A DNA stretch of 64,000 nucleotides, taken from positions 17,066-81,065 of the forward strand of contig JACQWX010000058.1 in the NCBI GenBank assembly GCA_016209035.1. The letters are read 5' to 3'. This stretch comes from Elusimicrobiota bacterium. Lineage in GTDB: Bacteria > Elusimicrobiota > Elusimicrobia > UBA1565 > UBA9628. The notes under the pieces were generated by a model. The model ran no database searches. It was not told the DNA's origin and saw nothing but the letters and a program-made list of their open reading frames with translations. Every line of letters starts with the position of its first letter. Position 1 is the first letter of the stretch. A program made the translations under genes and the position numbers. This document shows positions 26,102-34,817 of this stretch, piece after piece.

Positions 26102-26977
26102 TCATGCCCGGAGAAGAGAGTCGTCGATGATCTCAAACCGGCGGACGGGCCACCGGCGCGAAGCCTCGGTCCGCTGCCACCGCGTCCGCACATCGTCCGA
26201 GAGCCTTGATCGTTCGGGCTCGGCCAAGGAACGGAACTTCACCTCGCTGACGATCACTCCCCGGCCGGGCGTCGTCCCTTCCTTGGCGGGGCGGACCATA
26301 TCGAATTCCCCGACCTTCTCCCAATAGCGTCTGCCGTCCGGATGGCGCGACCGGAAGTAATCCTCGAATACCGTCGATGCATGCTGAGCCAGGAGACGCT
26401 GTTTCGCGGACGCCGGATAAGAGGGCCAACGGCTCTTGTGCGGGGAGTAGATTTGATACCAAAAGCGCAGGCTGGGATCCACGATGGAGTAGAGCACGTT
26501 CTTGGGGTTGCGCTCGGATTGCCCAAGAGGGATGTCCCGATGTAGGAATCCGCAGTCCATGAGGGCGTAAAGCACCTTGGCCAGCTGGGTTTGCGGAACT
26601 CCGAATCTGGCGGCGATCTCGGAAGGCTTATGGGCTCCTCGCCCGACGGCCTCCAGGACGCTGATAGGGTTCGTCCCGTTGATCTGCTCGTCAGCCAAGA
26701 GCCGGCGGGGTTCGTTCTCCATAGTAGGAAGCGAAGCCGAAATAGAGGCTGTCCGCCGCATGAAGAGGCGTCTGCGGCCGGCCGATCAGCTCCCAGTATT
26801 TCGGGATCCCGCCTACCAGGGAGAACAGACGAAAAGAGGCCGCGCGAGCCATTGCGACAGAAGCCGCGTTTTCCCGATCCGCCGCCGGCCGTAGACGACC
26901 GCGAGGCCGCCGGAGGCGCGAACCCTCTCCAGGGCAGAGAGCTCCTTGCGTCGATTGACGAATCCTCCTCCCGTCAT
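26102..26977 (-). pseudogene. decayed AAA+ ATPase of the DUF234 type
   Basis: Three pieces of one gene lie in different frames. Starting at ATG 26977 the first piece reads NRRKELSALERVRASGG and then Walker A YGRRRIGKTRLL, ending in a stop after about 55 codons. The next piece (GGIPKYWELIG, then SLYFGFASYYGER) joins in another frame with the middle of the ATPase, including Walker B and sensor regions, missing. The last piece is intact (EQINGTNPISVLEAVGRG winged helix, then the C-terminal nuclease-like domain with KVGEFDMV). So there is one internal deletion and at least two frame changes. An inverted repeat at 27001-27021 marks its former control region. Confidence 0.75.
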
Positions 26978-27000
26978 GGGAAGACAGCATAGCCCATAAC

Positions 27001-27021
27001 ATTATCCTTGTCAAGGATAAT
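27001..27021. promoter_or_regulatory. 21-bp palindrome upstream of decayed ATPase gene
   Basis: ATTATCCTTG-T-CAAGGATAAT is perfect with a single central base, 23 bases before the ATPase ATG. It looks like a binding site for a dimeric or self-acting regulator; ATPases of this type carry a winged helix that might bind it. Confidence 0.6.
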
Positions 27022-27041
27022 CCTCTCCACGGATAACAAAG

Positions 27042-28346
27042 CTAGTGCGGGATGCGCTTGGAGAGGAACTCCGCGATGGCCTCCGCGGCCGCGGCGTAGC
27101 CCTCTGGAGTGTAGTGGTCGTCGTCGAACCAATACAGCGGCTCAGGCGACTCCTCGGCCGCTTCCCGCATACGTTCCGCAAGATCCAGGACGGGAATGCC
27201 TTCCTCCAGGCCTTGCTTCAGCAAAGCCTTCGGCCGTTCGAAGTCGGCGTCCAGGAACCTCTTTTCCTGGTCCGATAGGTAGATTTCCCATATGGCCGGG
27301 TGGATGACGAGCAGGAGGCGCACGCCCCCGCGTTCGAGTTCGGCGCGGAAGGCGTTGATGAGGCCGGCGGAATGGCGCGCGAGCGCCGCGGCCTGCTCCG
27401 GGTCGCCGTGGAAGGGGAAGACCTCGGCGTAGACCTTGCGGCCTTCCGCCTTCGGCACGAGCCTCAACCCCGCCCGGTTGGCTTCGGCGAGAAGGCGCAC
27501 GCTCTCAGGGACCCGCGGGTCCCGGGCGTCGCGCTGCATGCGCTCGAAGCGGGCCCTCAAGCCCCGGACCCCGGGAGGGAGAGCCCTTTCGCCGAGCAGC
27601 CTCTGGGCCAAGATGAGCCCGGCCCAGACCGCGCGGGACTTCACCGGCGAGCGCAGCAGGAAATCATAGGCCGGCTCGTATTTGAAGACCTCCTGGATGC
27701 TTGTGAACAATACGGTGGGATCCTCCCCGGCGTGGAGGCCGGCCAGGGCGCGGTTCCAATCGAAGGGTTCGGCATTCTCCAGGAAATCGTTGCCGGAGTA
27801 GAAATTGAGAACGACCACCCGATGCTGGATGAAAGGCGCGATCTTCCCATAGAACTGGATCTGTTGGAGGTTCCCGGTCCCGGCATTGCCCAGGTTCACC
27901 AGGTCGAGCCAGCCAAGCCTGCCCTCGACCAGCGCCACCCAGCCCTGCTTCAGATTGTCGAGCGAGCCGATCCCGCGGGTGAAGGAGTCTCCCAGGGCCA
28001 CGGCCCGCACGGGCCTTTGATCGAGCCCTTGGTCGAACAGGCCGAACCCCTTGCCGAGCACATCGCGGGTCCTGAACCGATCCACGTACCCAGGCCTGCG
28101 GTCCACGATCTCCGCGCCGGCCAACGGCAGGGCGAGCCCGGGCGGATCGAAGAACCGGTAGGAGCGGGCGGTCCTGATCTGCTCCGCGTAAAGCTTGAAC
28201 TTCACGGACCCGCCCTTCATCTTCCAGGCCACCCGGCTCATGGCCTCGATGCCGCCCAGGAGGATGCCCAGCGTCAGGGCCGGGAAGACCAGCCTTTCGA
28301 GCCACCGGCGCGCCTCGGGCCTCTCGTAGTGGAGCGTCAGCCCCAT
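27042..28346 (-). CDS. membrane-anchored SGNH/GDSL hydrolase (possible glycan O-acetyl transfer or esterase)
   Basis: The 434-residue protein has one N-terminal membrane helix (FPALTLGILLGGIEAM) and an extracytoplasmic SGNH domain: block I ALGDSFTRGIG with nucleophile Ser, a GNAGTGN block, YSGNDF with the Asn, and the C-terminal FDDDHYTPEGY with catalytic Asp and His. Such proteins in surface-glycan loci add or remove acyl groups. It is transcribed away from legB with only 27 bases between starts and overlapping -10 boxes. ATG 28346 lies 8 bases after TACCAT without a ribosome-binding site. Confidence 0.75.
   Translation of the reverse strand: MGLTLHYERPEARRWLERLVFPALTLGILLGGIEAMSRVAWKMKGGSVKFKLYAEQIRTARSYRFFDPPGLALPLAGAEIVDRRPGYVDRFRTRDVLGKGFGLFDQGLDQRPVRAVALGDSFTRGIGSLDNLKQGWVALVEGRLGWLDLVNLGNAGTGNLQQIQFYGKIAPFIQHRVVVLNFYSGNDFLENAEPFDWNRALAGLHAGEDPTVLFTSIQEVFKYEPAYDFLLRSPVKSRAVWAGLILAQRLLGERALPPGVRGLRARFERMQRDARDPRVPESVRLLAEANRAGLRLVPKAEGRKVYAEVFPFHGDPEQAAALARHSAGLINAFRAELERGGVRLLLVIHPAIWEIYLSDQEKRFLDADFERPKALLKQGLEEGIPVLDLAERMREAAEESPEPLYWFDDDHYTPEGYAAAAEAIAEFLSKRIPH
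27508..27523. repeat. 16-bp perfect palindrome inside SGNH gene
   Basis: GGGACCCGCGGGTCCC with no spacer, encoding RDARDPRVP. In frame, linker-like region. Confidence 0.5.
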
Positions 28347-28354
28347 GAGGCCAA

Positions 28355-28364
28355 ATGGTAGAAT
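28355..28364. promoter_or_regulatory. overlapping divergent -10 boxes (ATGGTAGAAT)
   Basis: Minus-strand TACCAT (28360-28355) is 8 bases from ATG 28346; plus-strand TAGAAT (28359-28364) is 9 bases from ATG 28374. The two hexamers share two bases, so the promoters cannot be open together. The same arrangement recurs at 61108-61117. Confidence 0.5.
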
Positions 28365-28373
28365 AACGCCCTT

Positions 28374-29366
28374 ATGAATTGGAAGGACGTCCGCGTGCTG
28401 GTGACCGGGGCCGGCGGGTTCATCGGCAGCCACCTCACCGAGGAGCTCGCCCGCCGGGGGGCCAAGGTGCGCGCCCTGGTGCGCTACAACTCCAGGAACC
28501 ACTGGGGCTTCCTGGAGGAGCTCGACGAGGGCCTCGCCCGCCGCGTGGAGGTCCGGCCCGGCGACGTGACGGACTCGGGCCTCGTCCGCGAGTTGGTCCG
28601 CGGCCAGGAGGTGGTGTTCCACCTCGCGGCCCTCATCTCCATCCCTTATTCCTACGCCGCGCCCGAGAGCTTCGTGGCGGTCAACGTGCGCGGCACGCTC
28701 AACATCCTCGAGGCCTGCCGCCGCCACCGGACGGCCAAGCTCGTCCACACCTCCACCTCCGAGGTCTACGGCACGGCCCTCTATACCCCCATCGACGAAG
28801 GCCACCCCCTGCAGGGGCAGTCCCCCTACTCGGCCTCCAAGATCGGCGCCGACCACATGTGCGAGAGCTACCACCGCAGCTTCGACCTGCCCGTCGCCAT
28901 CGCCCGGCCTTTCAACACCTACGGCCCGAGGCAGTCGGCGCGGGCCGTCATCCCCGCCATCCTCACCCAGCTCCTGGCCGGAGCCAAGGCCCTGCGCCTG
29001 GGCTCGCTGGGTCCCGCCCGCGACTTCAACTTCGTGGAGGACACGGTCGAGGGGTTCCTGGCCGTCGCGGCCGAGCGCTCCACGGTCGGGCAGGCGGTCA
29101 ACCTGGGCTCAGGTACCGCCGTGCGCATCGAGCAGGTCGTCAGGCTCTCCCAGCGGCTCCTGGGCGCCAAGGTGCCGGTCGTGCTCGAGCGCGCCCGGGT
29201 GAGGCCGGCCCGGAGCGAGGTCCGCCTCCTGCTCTGCGACAACCGCAAGGCCCGCCGGATGCTGCGCTGGAAGCCCGGGTTCTCCCTGGAAGAAGGCTTG
29301 GTGCGCACAGCGGACTACCTGCGGCTCCACCTGAAGAGATACAAGACGCACCTCTACAACATTTGA
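28374..29366 (+). CDS. legB: LegB-type UDP-GlcNAc 4,6-dehydratase (SDR)
   Basis: The 330-residue extended SDR has GAGGFIGSHL at residues 11-20, ALISIPYSYAAPESF, HTSTSEVYGTA, YSASKIGADH (catalytic Tyr/Lys) and RPFNTYGPRQSARAVIP. This combination, especially ISIPYSY and SARAVIP, is characteristic of LegB and close homologues, which make the 4-keto-6-deoxy sugar used by LegC. It starts a new operon on the plus strand, with a short leader or none. Confidence 0.88.
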   Translation: MNWKDVRVLVTGAGGFIGSHLTEELARRGAKVRALVRYNSRNHWGFLEELDEGLARRVEVRPGDVTDSGLVRELVRGQEVVFHLAALISIPYSYAAPESFVAVNVRGTLNILEACRRHRTAKLVHTSTSEVYGTALYTPIDEGHPLQGQSPYSASKIGADHMCESYHRSFDLPVAIARPFNTYGPRQSARAVIPAILTQLLAGAKALRLGSLGPARDFNFVEDTVEGFLAVAAERSTVGQAVNLGSGTAVRIEQVVRLSQRLLGAKVPVVLERARVRPARSEVRLLLCDNRKARRMLRWKPGFSLEEGLVRTADYLRLHLKRYKTHLYNI

Positions 29367-30334
29367 ACATCCTCATCACGGGCGCGGCGGGGTTCCTGGC
29401 GGGCCCCCTCTACCGGGAGGCGCGGCGGCTCTGGCAGGCCTGCCGCCTCGTCAGGACCGACCTGGCCGCCGGGCCCGGGATCGCGGCCTGCGACCTGCTC
29501 GACGCCGGGGAGGCCCGCGCGCTGGTCCGCCGGGCCAGGCCCGACCTCGTCTTCCATCTCGCGGGTACGGCCCGCCCGCTCCCCCCGGCCCAGCTCTGGA
29601 CCGCCCATGTCACCGCCACGCTCAACCTGCTCGAGGCCCTGCGCCGGACCCCGGGCTGCGGCGCCGCCCGCGTGGTGGTCTCCGGCTCCTCGGCCGAGTA
29701 CGGCCAGGCCCGCGGCACGGCGACCGAGAGGACGCCCGCCGACCCGGTGACGGACTACGGCCGGAGCAAGCATGCCCAGACCCTCGCCGCTCTCTCAGGC
29801 CGGCACTTCGGGCTGGGCATCATGGTGGCGCGCATCTTCAACGTCTCCGGACCCGGCATCCCCGAGCACCTGGCGCCCGGGGCCTTCGCCCGGCAGATCG
29901 CGGCCATCGCCAGGGCGGCCGGGAGCGCCGGCACGGTTTTGACCGGCAACCTTGCCGCCCAGCGGGACTACCTGGACGTCCGGGACGTCGCCCGCGCCCT
30001 CGCCGCCGTCGCCCGGCGCGGCCGCACCGGCGAGGTCTACAACGTCTGCTCCGGCCGGACCGTCGCCATGAAGGAGCTCCTCGACGTGCTCATCGCGGCG
30101 TCGCGGTGCAGGATCAAGATCGTCCGGGACCCCTCCCGCTGGAGACCCGTGGACGTCCCCCATCTGGCCGGCTCCCACGCCAAGCTGACCGCTTCCAGCG
30201 GCTGGCTTCCCAGAGTCCCCCTGAAGAAGAGCTTGGCCGACACCCTAGCCTACCACCTGGCGCAAGGGCGCCAGGTCCCCGAAGGCGCGGACGTTCTCCG
30301 CTCGCCGAAGCGGGGCCTGGCGAAGATGGACTGA
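29363..30334 (+). CDS. NAD-dependent sugar epimerase/reductase (RMD-like SDR)
   Basis: The 323-residue SDR starts at a TTG overlapping the legB stop (TTGA). Loop TGAAGFLAG, HLAGTARPL, VSGSSAEYG, YGRSKHAQ (catalytic Tyr/Lys), RIFNVSGPG and NVCSGRTVAMKELLD resemble GDP-4-keto-6-deoxymannose reductase. It probably reduces or epimerises a keto sugar from LegB or a parallel route. The last 25 residues (HLAQGRQVPEGADVLRSPKRG) are encoded by a palindromic element related to the addAB repeats. Confidence 0.78.
   Translation: MNILITGAAGFLAGPLYREARRLWQACRLVRTDLAAGPGIAACDLLDAGEARALVRRARPDLVFHLAGTARPLPPAQLWTAHVTATLNLLEALRRTPGCGAARVVVSGSSAEYGQARGTATERTPADPVTDYGRSKHAQTLAALSGRHFGLGIMVARIFNVSGPGIPEHLAPGAFARQIAAIARAAGSAGTVLTGNLAAQRDYLDVRDVARALAAVARRGRTGEVYNVCSGRTVAMKELLDVLIAASRCRIKIVRDPSRWRPVDVPHLAGSHAKLTASSGWLPRVPLKKSLADTLAYHLAQGRQVPEGADVLRSPKRGLAKMD
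30256..30322. repeat. compound palindromic element at the 3' end of the SDR gene
   Basis: CCTGGCGC-aagg-GCGCCAGG is followed by GGCGCGGACGTTCTCC and closes with another CCTGGCG arm. The GGCGCGGACGTTCTCC core matches the repeat in addA and addB, here on the opposite strand relative to coding. Confidence 0.65.
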
Positions 30335-32739
30335 TGGCGCCCTTGCCTCAGATCGTCGTCATCAGCTCCATCGATTGGGGCGCCGCGTGGCAGAGGCACC
30401 AGATCTTCGCGTCCCGGTTCGCGGCCGCGGGCCACGAGGTCTTCTTCATCGAGAACTCGGGGTTCCGCAACCCGCGCTGGTCCGACCTCGGGCGCCTCCG
30501 CAAGAAGGCGCTGGACTGGCTCGCCCCGAGGCCCTCCGCGGAGGAGCCAACGCCGGGCGTGCGCGTCTTCCCCCCGAAGGTCCTGCCTCCGACCGGGCGC
30601 CTGCCCCGCCTTCTCAACAGGTACCTCCGCCTGCCGGCCCTGGTCGAACGGCTCCGGAAGGCCGGCCTCCAGGCCGGCCCCGTCGTCATCGTCTACTTCC
30701 CGACCGCGACCAGCCTCGACCTCATCAGCCTGCTCGAGCCCTCGGCCGTGGTCTACGACTGCGCCTCGAATTTCCGGGCGCATCCCGATGCGCCCGGAGA
30801 TTTCTCCGCCATGGAGAGCGCTTTGATTTCAATCGCAGATGTGGTCATCTGCGATTCAGATTTTCTTTACAACCAGAAGAAGGCGGAACATCCTCATGTC
30901 GCGCAGATCCACCAGGGCGTGTCGGAGGACTTCTTGAACGCCAAACCAGGCCGGTCCCAAGTCCGTTCCTTCTGTTACTACGGCACTTGGGGACCGGATT
31001 TGGACCCGGAATATCTCGCCGCGCTCGTCGACGCCGGCTTCTCGGTAGCCATGTCCGGCTTCTTCAAGGGAGACCATGCGCCCCTGCCCGCGGGAGTCGA
31101 GCGCCTTGAGCCGACATCTCCGGAACTCCTCCGGGGACGCCTGGAGGGATTCGACGCTTTCCTCATGCCCTACCGGATCACGCCCTTCCACCTGGGCGTC
31201 GTGCCGGCGAAGATCTACGAATGCCTCGCCATGGGCAGGCCCGTGCTGGCCACGCCCTTGCCGAGCCTCGCCCCTTACAAGGACCTCATCTACATCGCGG
31301 CGAAGCCGGAGGAGTGGGTCAAGATCGCCAAGGAACTCCCGAAGACGGAGAACGACGGCCTCCGGCGAGCGCGGATCGCGCTCGCCGGAGAGCACACCCA
31401 TGCCAAGGAGTTCGACCGGTTCCGGGAGCGCCTCCGGGACGCGCGCGGCCGACGCGGCGCCTGCGCCTTCGGCGCAGGCCGCGGTCCGGCGCAGCCGCCC
31501 CGCAGCCCAAGGCAGGTGGCCGCGTTCGTGAGGGGCTTCTCGTGGATCGGGCTCTTCTACGGCGCCGCCAAGGTCTCCATCCTCGCCACGCAGGTGATCG
31601 CCGGCCGGATGCTCGGCCCAGCCGAGTTCGGCAAGGCCAACATCGTGCTCGCGGTCTCCGCCTTCCTGCAGATCCTGCCGACCCTGGGCTTCCCGGTCGC
31701 GTTGAGCAAGCTGCTCTCGCCGCAGCGCTCGGAAAGCGAGCGCCAAGACATCGTCTCCACGGCCCTCTGGGCCTTCCTGGCCTGGGGCGCGCTCCTCCTG
31801 GCCGCGTGCATCCTCCTCAAGCGCGAACTCTCCGGCGCCCTCTCGGTCCCCGAGACGCTCTTTGGGCTCGCGCTCCTCTACTCCTTCTGCAACGCCTTCT
31901 ACGTCGTCGTCTCGAGCCCTCTCTTGGGCCTGCAGTCCTTCCGCGACCGAGGCATCTCCGAGGCGATCTACGGCTTCTGCACCCCCCTGATCCTGCTCGC
32001 GCTCGCCGCCCGCGGCGAGGTCTCCCACCGGGACCTGATCCTGGCCCTGGCCGCGAGCTTCGCGCTCGCCTCATTCCACTCCGCCTGGAAGCTGCGGGAC
32101 TATCTTAGGCCCGCCTTCGTCCTGCGGGCGTTTAGGCCGGTCGCGCAGTACGCCTTCGTGGCCGCCTTGAACCTCCTGACCCTGGCCTGCGTGCTCGCGC
32201 CGGCGAGGCTCATCCTCAACCGCCACTTCACGCCCCACGAGGTCGGGGTCTTCAGCGCGTATTTCACGGCCACGGCCCAGATCAGCCTCTCGCTCCTCTA
32301 CATGGTGACCGCCGTGCTCATACCGGTTTCGAGCGACCCCGAGGGGCAGGCCCAGGCGTGGAGCGTGTTCCGCCGCATCCGCCTGCCGCTGGCGGCCGCG
32401 GCCTGGGTCGGGCTGACCCTGGCGGCCTGCGCGGCGCTCTTCCTCTTCGGCAAGAAGTACGAGTTCCGGCTGGACTGGGCCGTGATGCTGGCCGCCGCGG
32501 CCTCGCTCATCATGACGCACGGCCTCGCCGCGAACATCCTCTCCGCGCGCGACTTCGCGGGCCTGCGCGTCTCCGTGGCCGGGAGCGTCGTCGCCGGGGC
32601 CGGCAACCTCCTGCTGTGCGCGGCCCTCATCCCGCGGTGGGGCATCACCGGAGCGGCCCTGGCGCTCCTCGGCGCCTACCTACTGGGGCTGGCCTACTAC
32701 GCCTTCTTCGGCGTCAAGGGGACTTTCAGAGCGGCATGA
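30334..32739 (+). CDS. fusion: GT-B glycosyltransferase plus Wzx-type flippase
   Basis: One 801-residue frame joins two normally separate proteins. Residues 1-370 are a glycosyltransferase: WQRHQIFASRFAAAGHEVFFIE at the start, VVYDCASNF, ICDSDFLYNQK, HQGVSEDF, then VPAKIYECLAMGRPVLAT, the donor-binding Glu loop. Residues 395-801 are a polytopic flippase (about 12 helices; RGFSWIGLFYGAAKV, GRMLGPAEFGKANIVLA as in polysaccharide export MATE relatives). The junction near residue 375 is a palindromic linker at 31459-31479. Start ATG 30334 shares a base with the previous stop. The fusion could couple the last sugar transfer to flipping. Confidence 0.85.
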   Translation: MAPLPQIVVISSIDWGAAWQRHQIFASRFAAAGHEVFFIENSGFRNPRWSDLGRLRKKALDWLAPRPSAEEPTPGVRVFPPKVLPPTGRLPRLLNRYLRLPALVERLRKAGLQAGPVVIVYFPTATSLDLISLLEPSAVVYDCASNFRAHPDAPGDFSAMESALISIADVVICDSDFLYNQKKAEHPHVAQIHQGVSEDFLNAKPGRSQVRSFCYYGTWGPDLDPEYLAALVDAGFSVAMSGFFKGDHAPLPAGVERLEPTSPELLRGRLEGFDAFLMPYRITPFHLGVVPAKIYECLAMGRPVLATPLPSLAPYKDLIYIAAKPEEWVKIAKELPKTENDGLRRARIALAGEHTHAKEFDRFRERLRDARGRRGACAFGAGRGPAQPPRSPRQVAAFVRGFSWIGLFYGAAKVSILATQVIAGRMLGPAEFGKANIVLAVSAFLQILPTLGFPVALSKLLSPQRSESERQDIVSTALWAFLAWGALLLAACILLKRELSGALSVPETLFGLALLYSFCNAFYVVVSSPLLGLQSFRDRGISEAIYGFCTPLILLALAARGEVSHRDLILALAASFALASFHSAWKLRDYLRPAFVLRAFRPVAQYAFVAALNLLTLACVLAPARLILNRHFTPHEVGVFSAYFTATAQISLSLLYMVTAVLIPVSSDPEGQAQAWSVFRRIRLPLAAAAWVGLTLAACAALFLFGKKYEFRLDWAVMLAAAASLIMTHGLAANILSARDFAGLRVSVAGSVVAGAGNLLLCAALIPRWGITGAALALLGAYLLGLAYYAFFGVKGTFRAA
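30660..30679. repeat. in-frame palindrome, 9-bp arms, in glycosyltransferase
   Basis: GGCCGGCCT-cc-AGGCCGGCC within the glycosyltransferase domain, encoding KAGLQAGP. Confidence 0.5.
30831..30856. repeat. in-frame palindrome, 11-bp arms, 4-base loop
   Basis: AATCGCAGATG-tggt-CATCTGCGATT covers the conserved-looking protein segment SIADVVICDS. It therefore arose by codon choice or template switching rather than insertion. Confidence 0.6.
31459..31479. repeat. palindrome at the glycosyltransferase-flippase fusion point
   Basis: GCCTGCGCC-TTC-GGCGCAGGC encodes part of the Arg/Gly/Ala linker RRGACAFGAGRG between the two domains. It may mark the place where two genes were joined. Confidence 0.65.
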
Positions 32740-34817
32740 GACCGTCCTTGCGCTCGGAGGCGCCGCCCCTCTCGATGCTCGTCATCATCGGGATCCTCAT
32801 CCTCGCGCCCCACGTCCCCCACGCGGGACTCCATCTCGACGACCACGGGTTCCACTGGCACCTCTCCCGGGCCGACTTCGCGGCTGCCTGGCGGAACGCC
32901 CTCGCGTACATCCCCGGCAGGAACCTCTACATCCTCTACTATTGGGCCTTCTACAAGGCGCTGGGCCCCTTCCCCGAAAGGCTCCACCTGCTCGGCATGG
33001 CCCTCGACATCCTCAACGGCTGCCTAGCCTATGTCCTCCTGCGGCGGGCCGCGGCGGGACGCGCGGCCGCCCTTCTGTGTGCCGGGCTCTTCCTGGTCTG
33101 GCCCAACCATGCCGAGACCCATTTCTGGACCGCCTCGGTCGGCATGAACCTGCTTTCCACGACCTTCATCCTCCTCACCTTCTTGACCGCCGGAGACGCC
33201 AGGATCGCCCCGGGGCTGCGGTTCGCCTTGGCCGTGACCTTGTTCGGTCTGGCGCTGTTCGATTACGACCAGGCGTTCTTCATGTGGATCCCGCTCGCCT
33301 TCTACCTCGGCTCGCTGGCTGAGAAGCCCCCGGCCGGCTGGAGGCTCGGCCTCGCAGGGGCCTGCGCCCTCCTTTCCTGCGGCCACTTCCTCATCAGGAC
33401 TTTCTCCCCCCACGTCTCAGGCAGCCCTGTCGTGCGTCCGGGCGCGGTCGCGCTGCGCGCGGCGCAGTCCCTGGCCGTTTCGGCCGTGCCCATGACCAAG
33501 CTGCCGGTCTGGGAGGCGCTCCAGAGCTTCTCCGGCGGCCCGGTCCCCACCGTGGCTTTGACGCTGGCGCTGACGGGCGGCTGGCTGTTCCTGATCCACG
33601 GTCTCTGGAGCGCCGAGGACGCGGAGCCTTCCCCTCGGTTGGCGGTACTGGGCGGCCTATGGTTCGCGGCCGCCTACCTCCCGAACTATTTTTGGTACAT
33701 TTCCCCCAGGCACAACTACCTTCCCAGCCTCGGGTTCATCATGGCCTCCTTCTATCTCGCGTCCCGGCTCGTTTCGCGCATCCCGTTTCTCAGGCCGGCG
33801 TTAGCCGGTCTGGCATTCCTGATATTTGGCCTCTCCTCGGCCGCGACGCTGGCCGAAGGCTACGGCTGGGCGTCCGCCGCCGCTCTCCACTCGCAGTTCG
33901 CCGGGGAAGCTCCACGCCTCCTCCCGGACCCGCCTGACAACATCTTCCTCGTCGGAGCGCCGCGGACCTTCCTGCGCGCCCCGGCCTTCAGCCTGACGGA
34001 CGAGCACCTCTTCCTCTATGCCTATGCCACCGGGCATCTCCCCGCGGCCGGAGACATCATGCTGACCCCGACCCGCACCGGCGCCTTCTACCGCAACCAA
34101 CCCGAGGTCTACGGACCCGACAGCCTCCATTGGCGGTCCTACAGGGGGATGCGGGTGCTGACCCGCTCCGTCGCGGAAGGCGGCTTCCTCCGGCTGAAGG
34201 GGCTGCGCGTCGAGCCTCCCGGCCTTCCCCAGGCGCGCATCGGACTCTGCGAAGAGCCTGCCTGCCGCGACGGCGAACTCGATTCCCGGCAGGGCGCCGT
34301 CCCGGACGGCCTTGGGACTGGCGTTGCCGGACGGGACAGCGTCGGCCTCGATGCGCGGGTCTGGCTCGTCAAGGCCTTGGCCTTGCCGCCCGCCAACAAG
34401 CCGGCCGTCTTCCAAGCCTCCAACGGCGTTTCGCTCATCGCCGCGTCGGGACGACGCGGCGATGGTTGGTTCGACCTCGATCTGCATTGGCTCGCGGACC
34501 GGCGGCCCGCCGCGGACTTCGCGTCCGTCGTCCGGCTCTACGACGGAGCGGGAAGACCCGCCTTCGAGCCGGTCCATCCGGTCCTTCCCGGCCTCGTCCG
34601 GCGGCTCGGCCGCTTCCCCGCGGCCCTCTGGCCCGCCTACAACGACCTCAAGCCCGCGTCGGGATGGAAGGCCGGGTCGGTCGTGGCCGAGCGCTATCGG
34701 CTGGCAACCACCAAGCCGCTTCCAGCCGGACCGTTGGAGCTCAGGCTCACCCTGTTCGAGAAGACCCAGACCGGCCCCTGGAAGAGGCTCGGCGAGTTCA
34801 AGGCGGGCAAGCTGTGA
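32736..34817 (+). CDS. polytopic membrane protein, possible GT-C glycosyltransferase, with C-terminal soluble domain
   Basis: The 693-residue protein has an acidic first loop after helix 1 (HLDDHGFHWH, GT-C-like Asp pair) and about ten hydrophobic segments to residue 390 (WPNHAETHFWTASVGMNLLS, then FDYDQAFFMWIPLAFYLG). A 300-residue extracytoplasmic domain rich in beta structure follows. It is probably a lipid-linked-sugar-dependent transferase or a polymer-modifying protein of the glycan pathway. ATGA overlap upstream and GTGA overlap downstream place it between flippase and ligase. A perfect 29-bp hairpin (34436-34464) lies in frame in the soluble domain. Confidence 0.6.
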   Translation: MRPSLRSEAPPLSMLVIIGILILAPHVPHAGLHLDDHGFHWHLSRADFAAAWRNALAYIPGRNLYILYYWAFYKALGPFPERLHLLGMALDILNGCLAYVLLRRAAAGRAAALLCAGLFLVWPNHAETHFWTASVGMNLLSTTFILLTFLTAGDARIAPGLRFALAVTLFGLALFDYDQAFFMWIPLAFYLGSLAEKPPAGWRLGLAGACALLSCGHFLIRTFSPHVSGSPVVRPGAVALRAAQSLAVSAVPMTKLPVWEALQSFSGGPVPTVALTLALTGGWLFLIHGLWSAEDAEPSPRLAVLGGLWFAAAYLPNYFWYISPRHNYLPSLGFIMASFYLASRLVSRIPFLRPALAGLAFLIFGLSSAATLAEGYGWASAAALHSQFAGEAPRLLPDPPDNIFLVGAPRTFLRAPAFSLTDEHLFLYAYATGHLPAAGDIMLTPTRTGAFYRNQPEVYGPDSLHWRSYRGMRVLTRSVAEGGFLRLKGLRVEPPGLPQARIGLCEEPACRDGELDSRQGAVPDGLGTGVAGRDSVGLDARVWLVKALALPPANKPAVFQASNGVSLIAASGRRGDGWFDLDLHWLADRRPAADFASVVRLYDGAGRPAFEPVHPVLPGLVRRLGRFPAALWPAYNDLKPASGWKAGSVVAERYRLATTKPLPAGPLELRLTLFEKTQTGPWKRLGEFKAGKL
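34436..34464. repeat. in-frame perfect 29-bp hairpin (13-3-13)
   Basis: CATCGCCGCGTCG, loop GGA, exact reverse complement, encoding IAASGRRGDG in the C-terminal domain of the membrane protein. Same size class as 1312-1340 and 7258-7286, but different sequence. Confidence 0.85.

Noticed and set aside
26691..27014. Separate small protein gene opposite the intergenic region near 27000
   Set aside because: It is one of three out-of-frame pieces of the decayed ATPase, not an independent gene.
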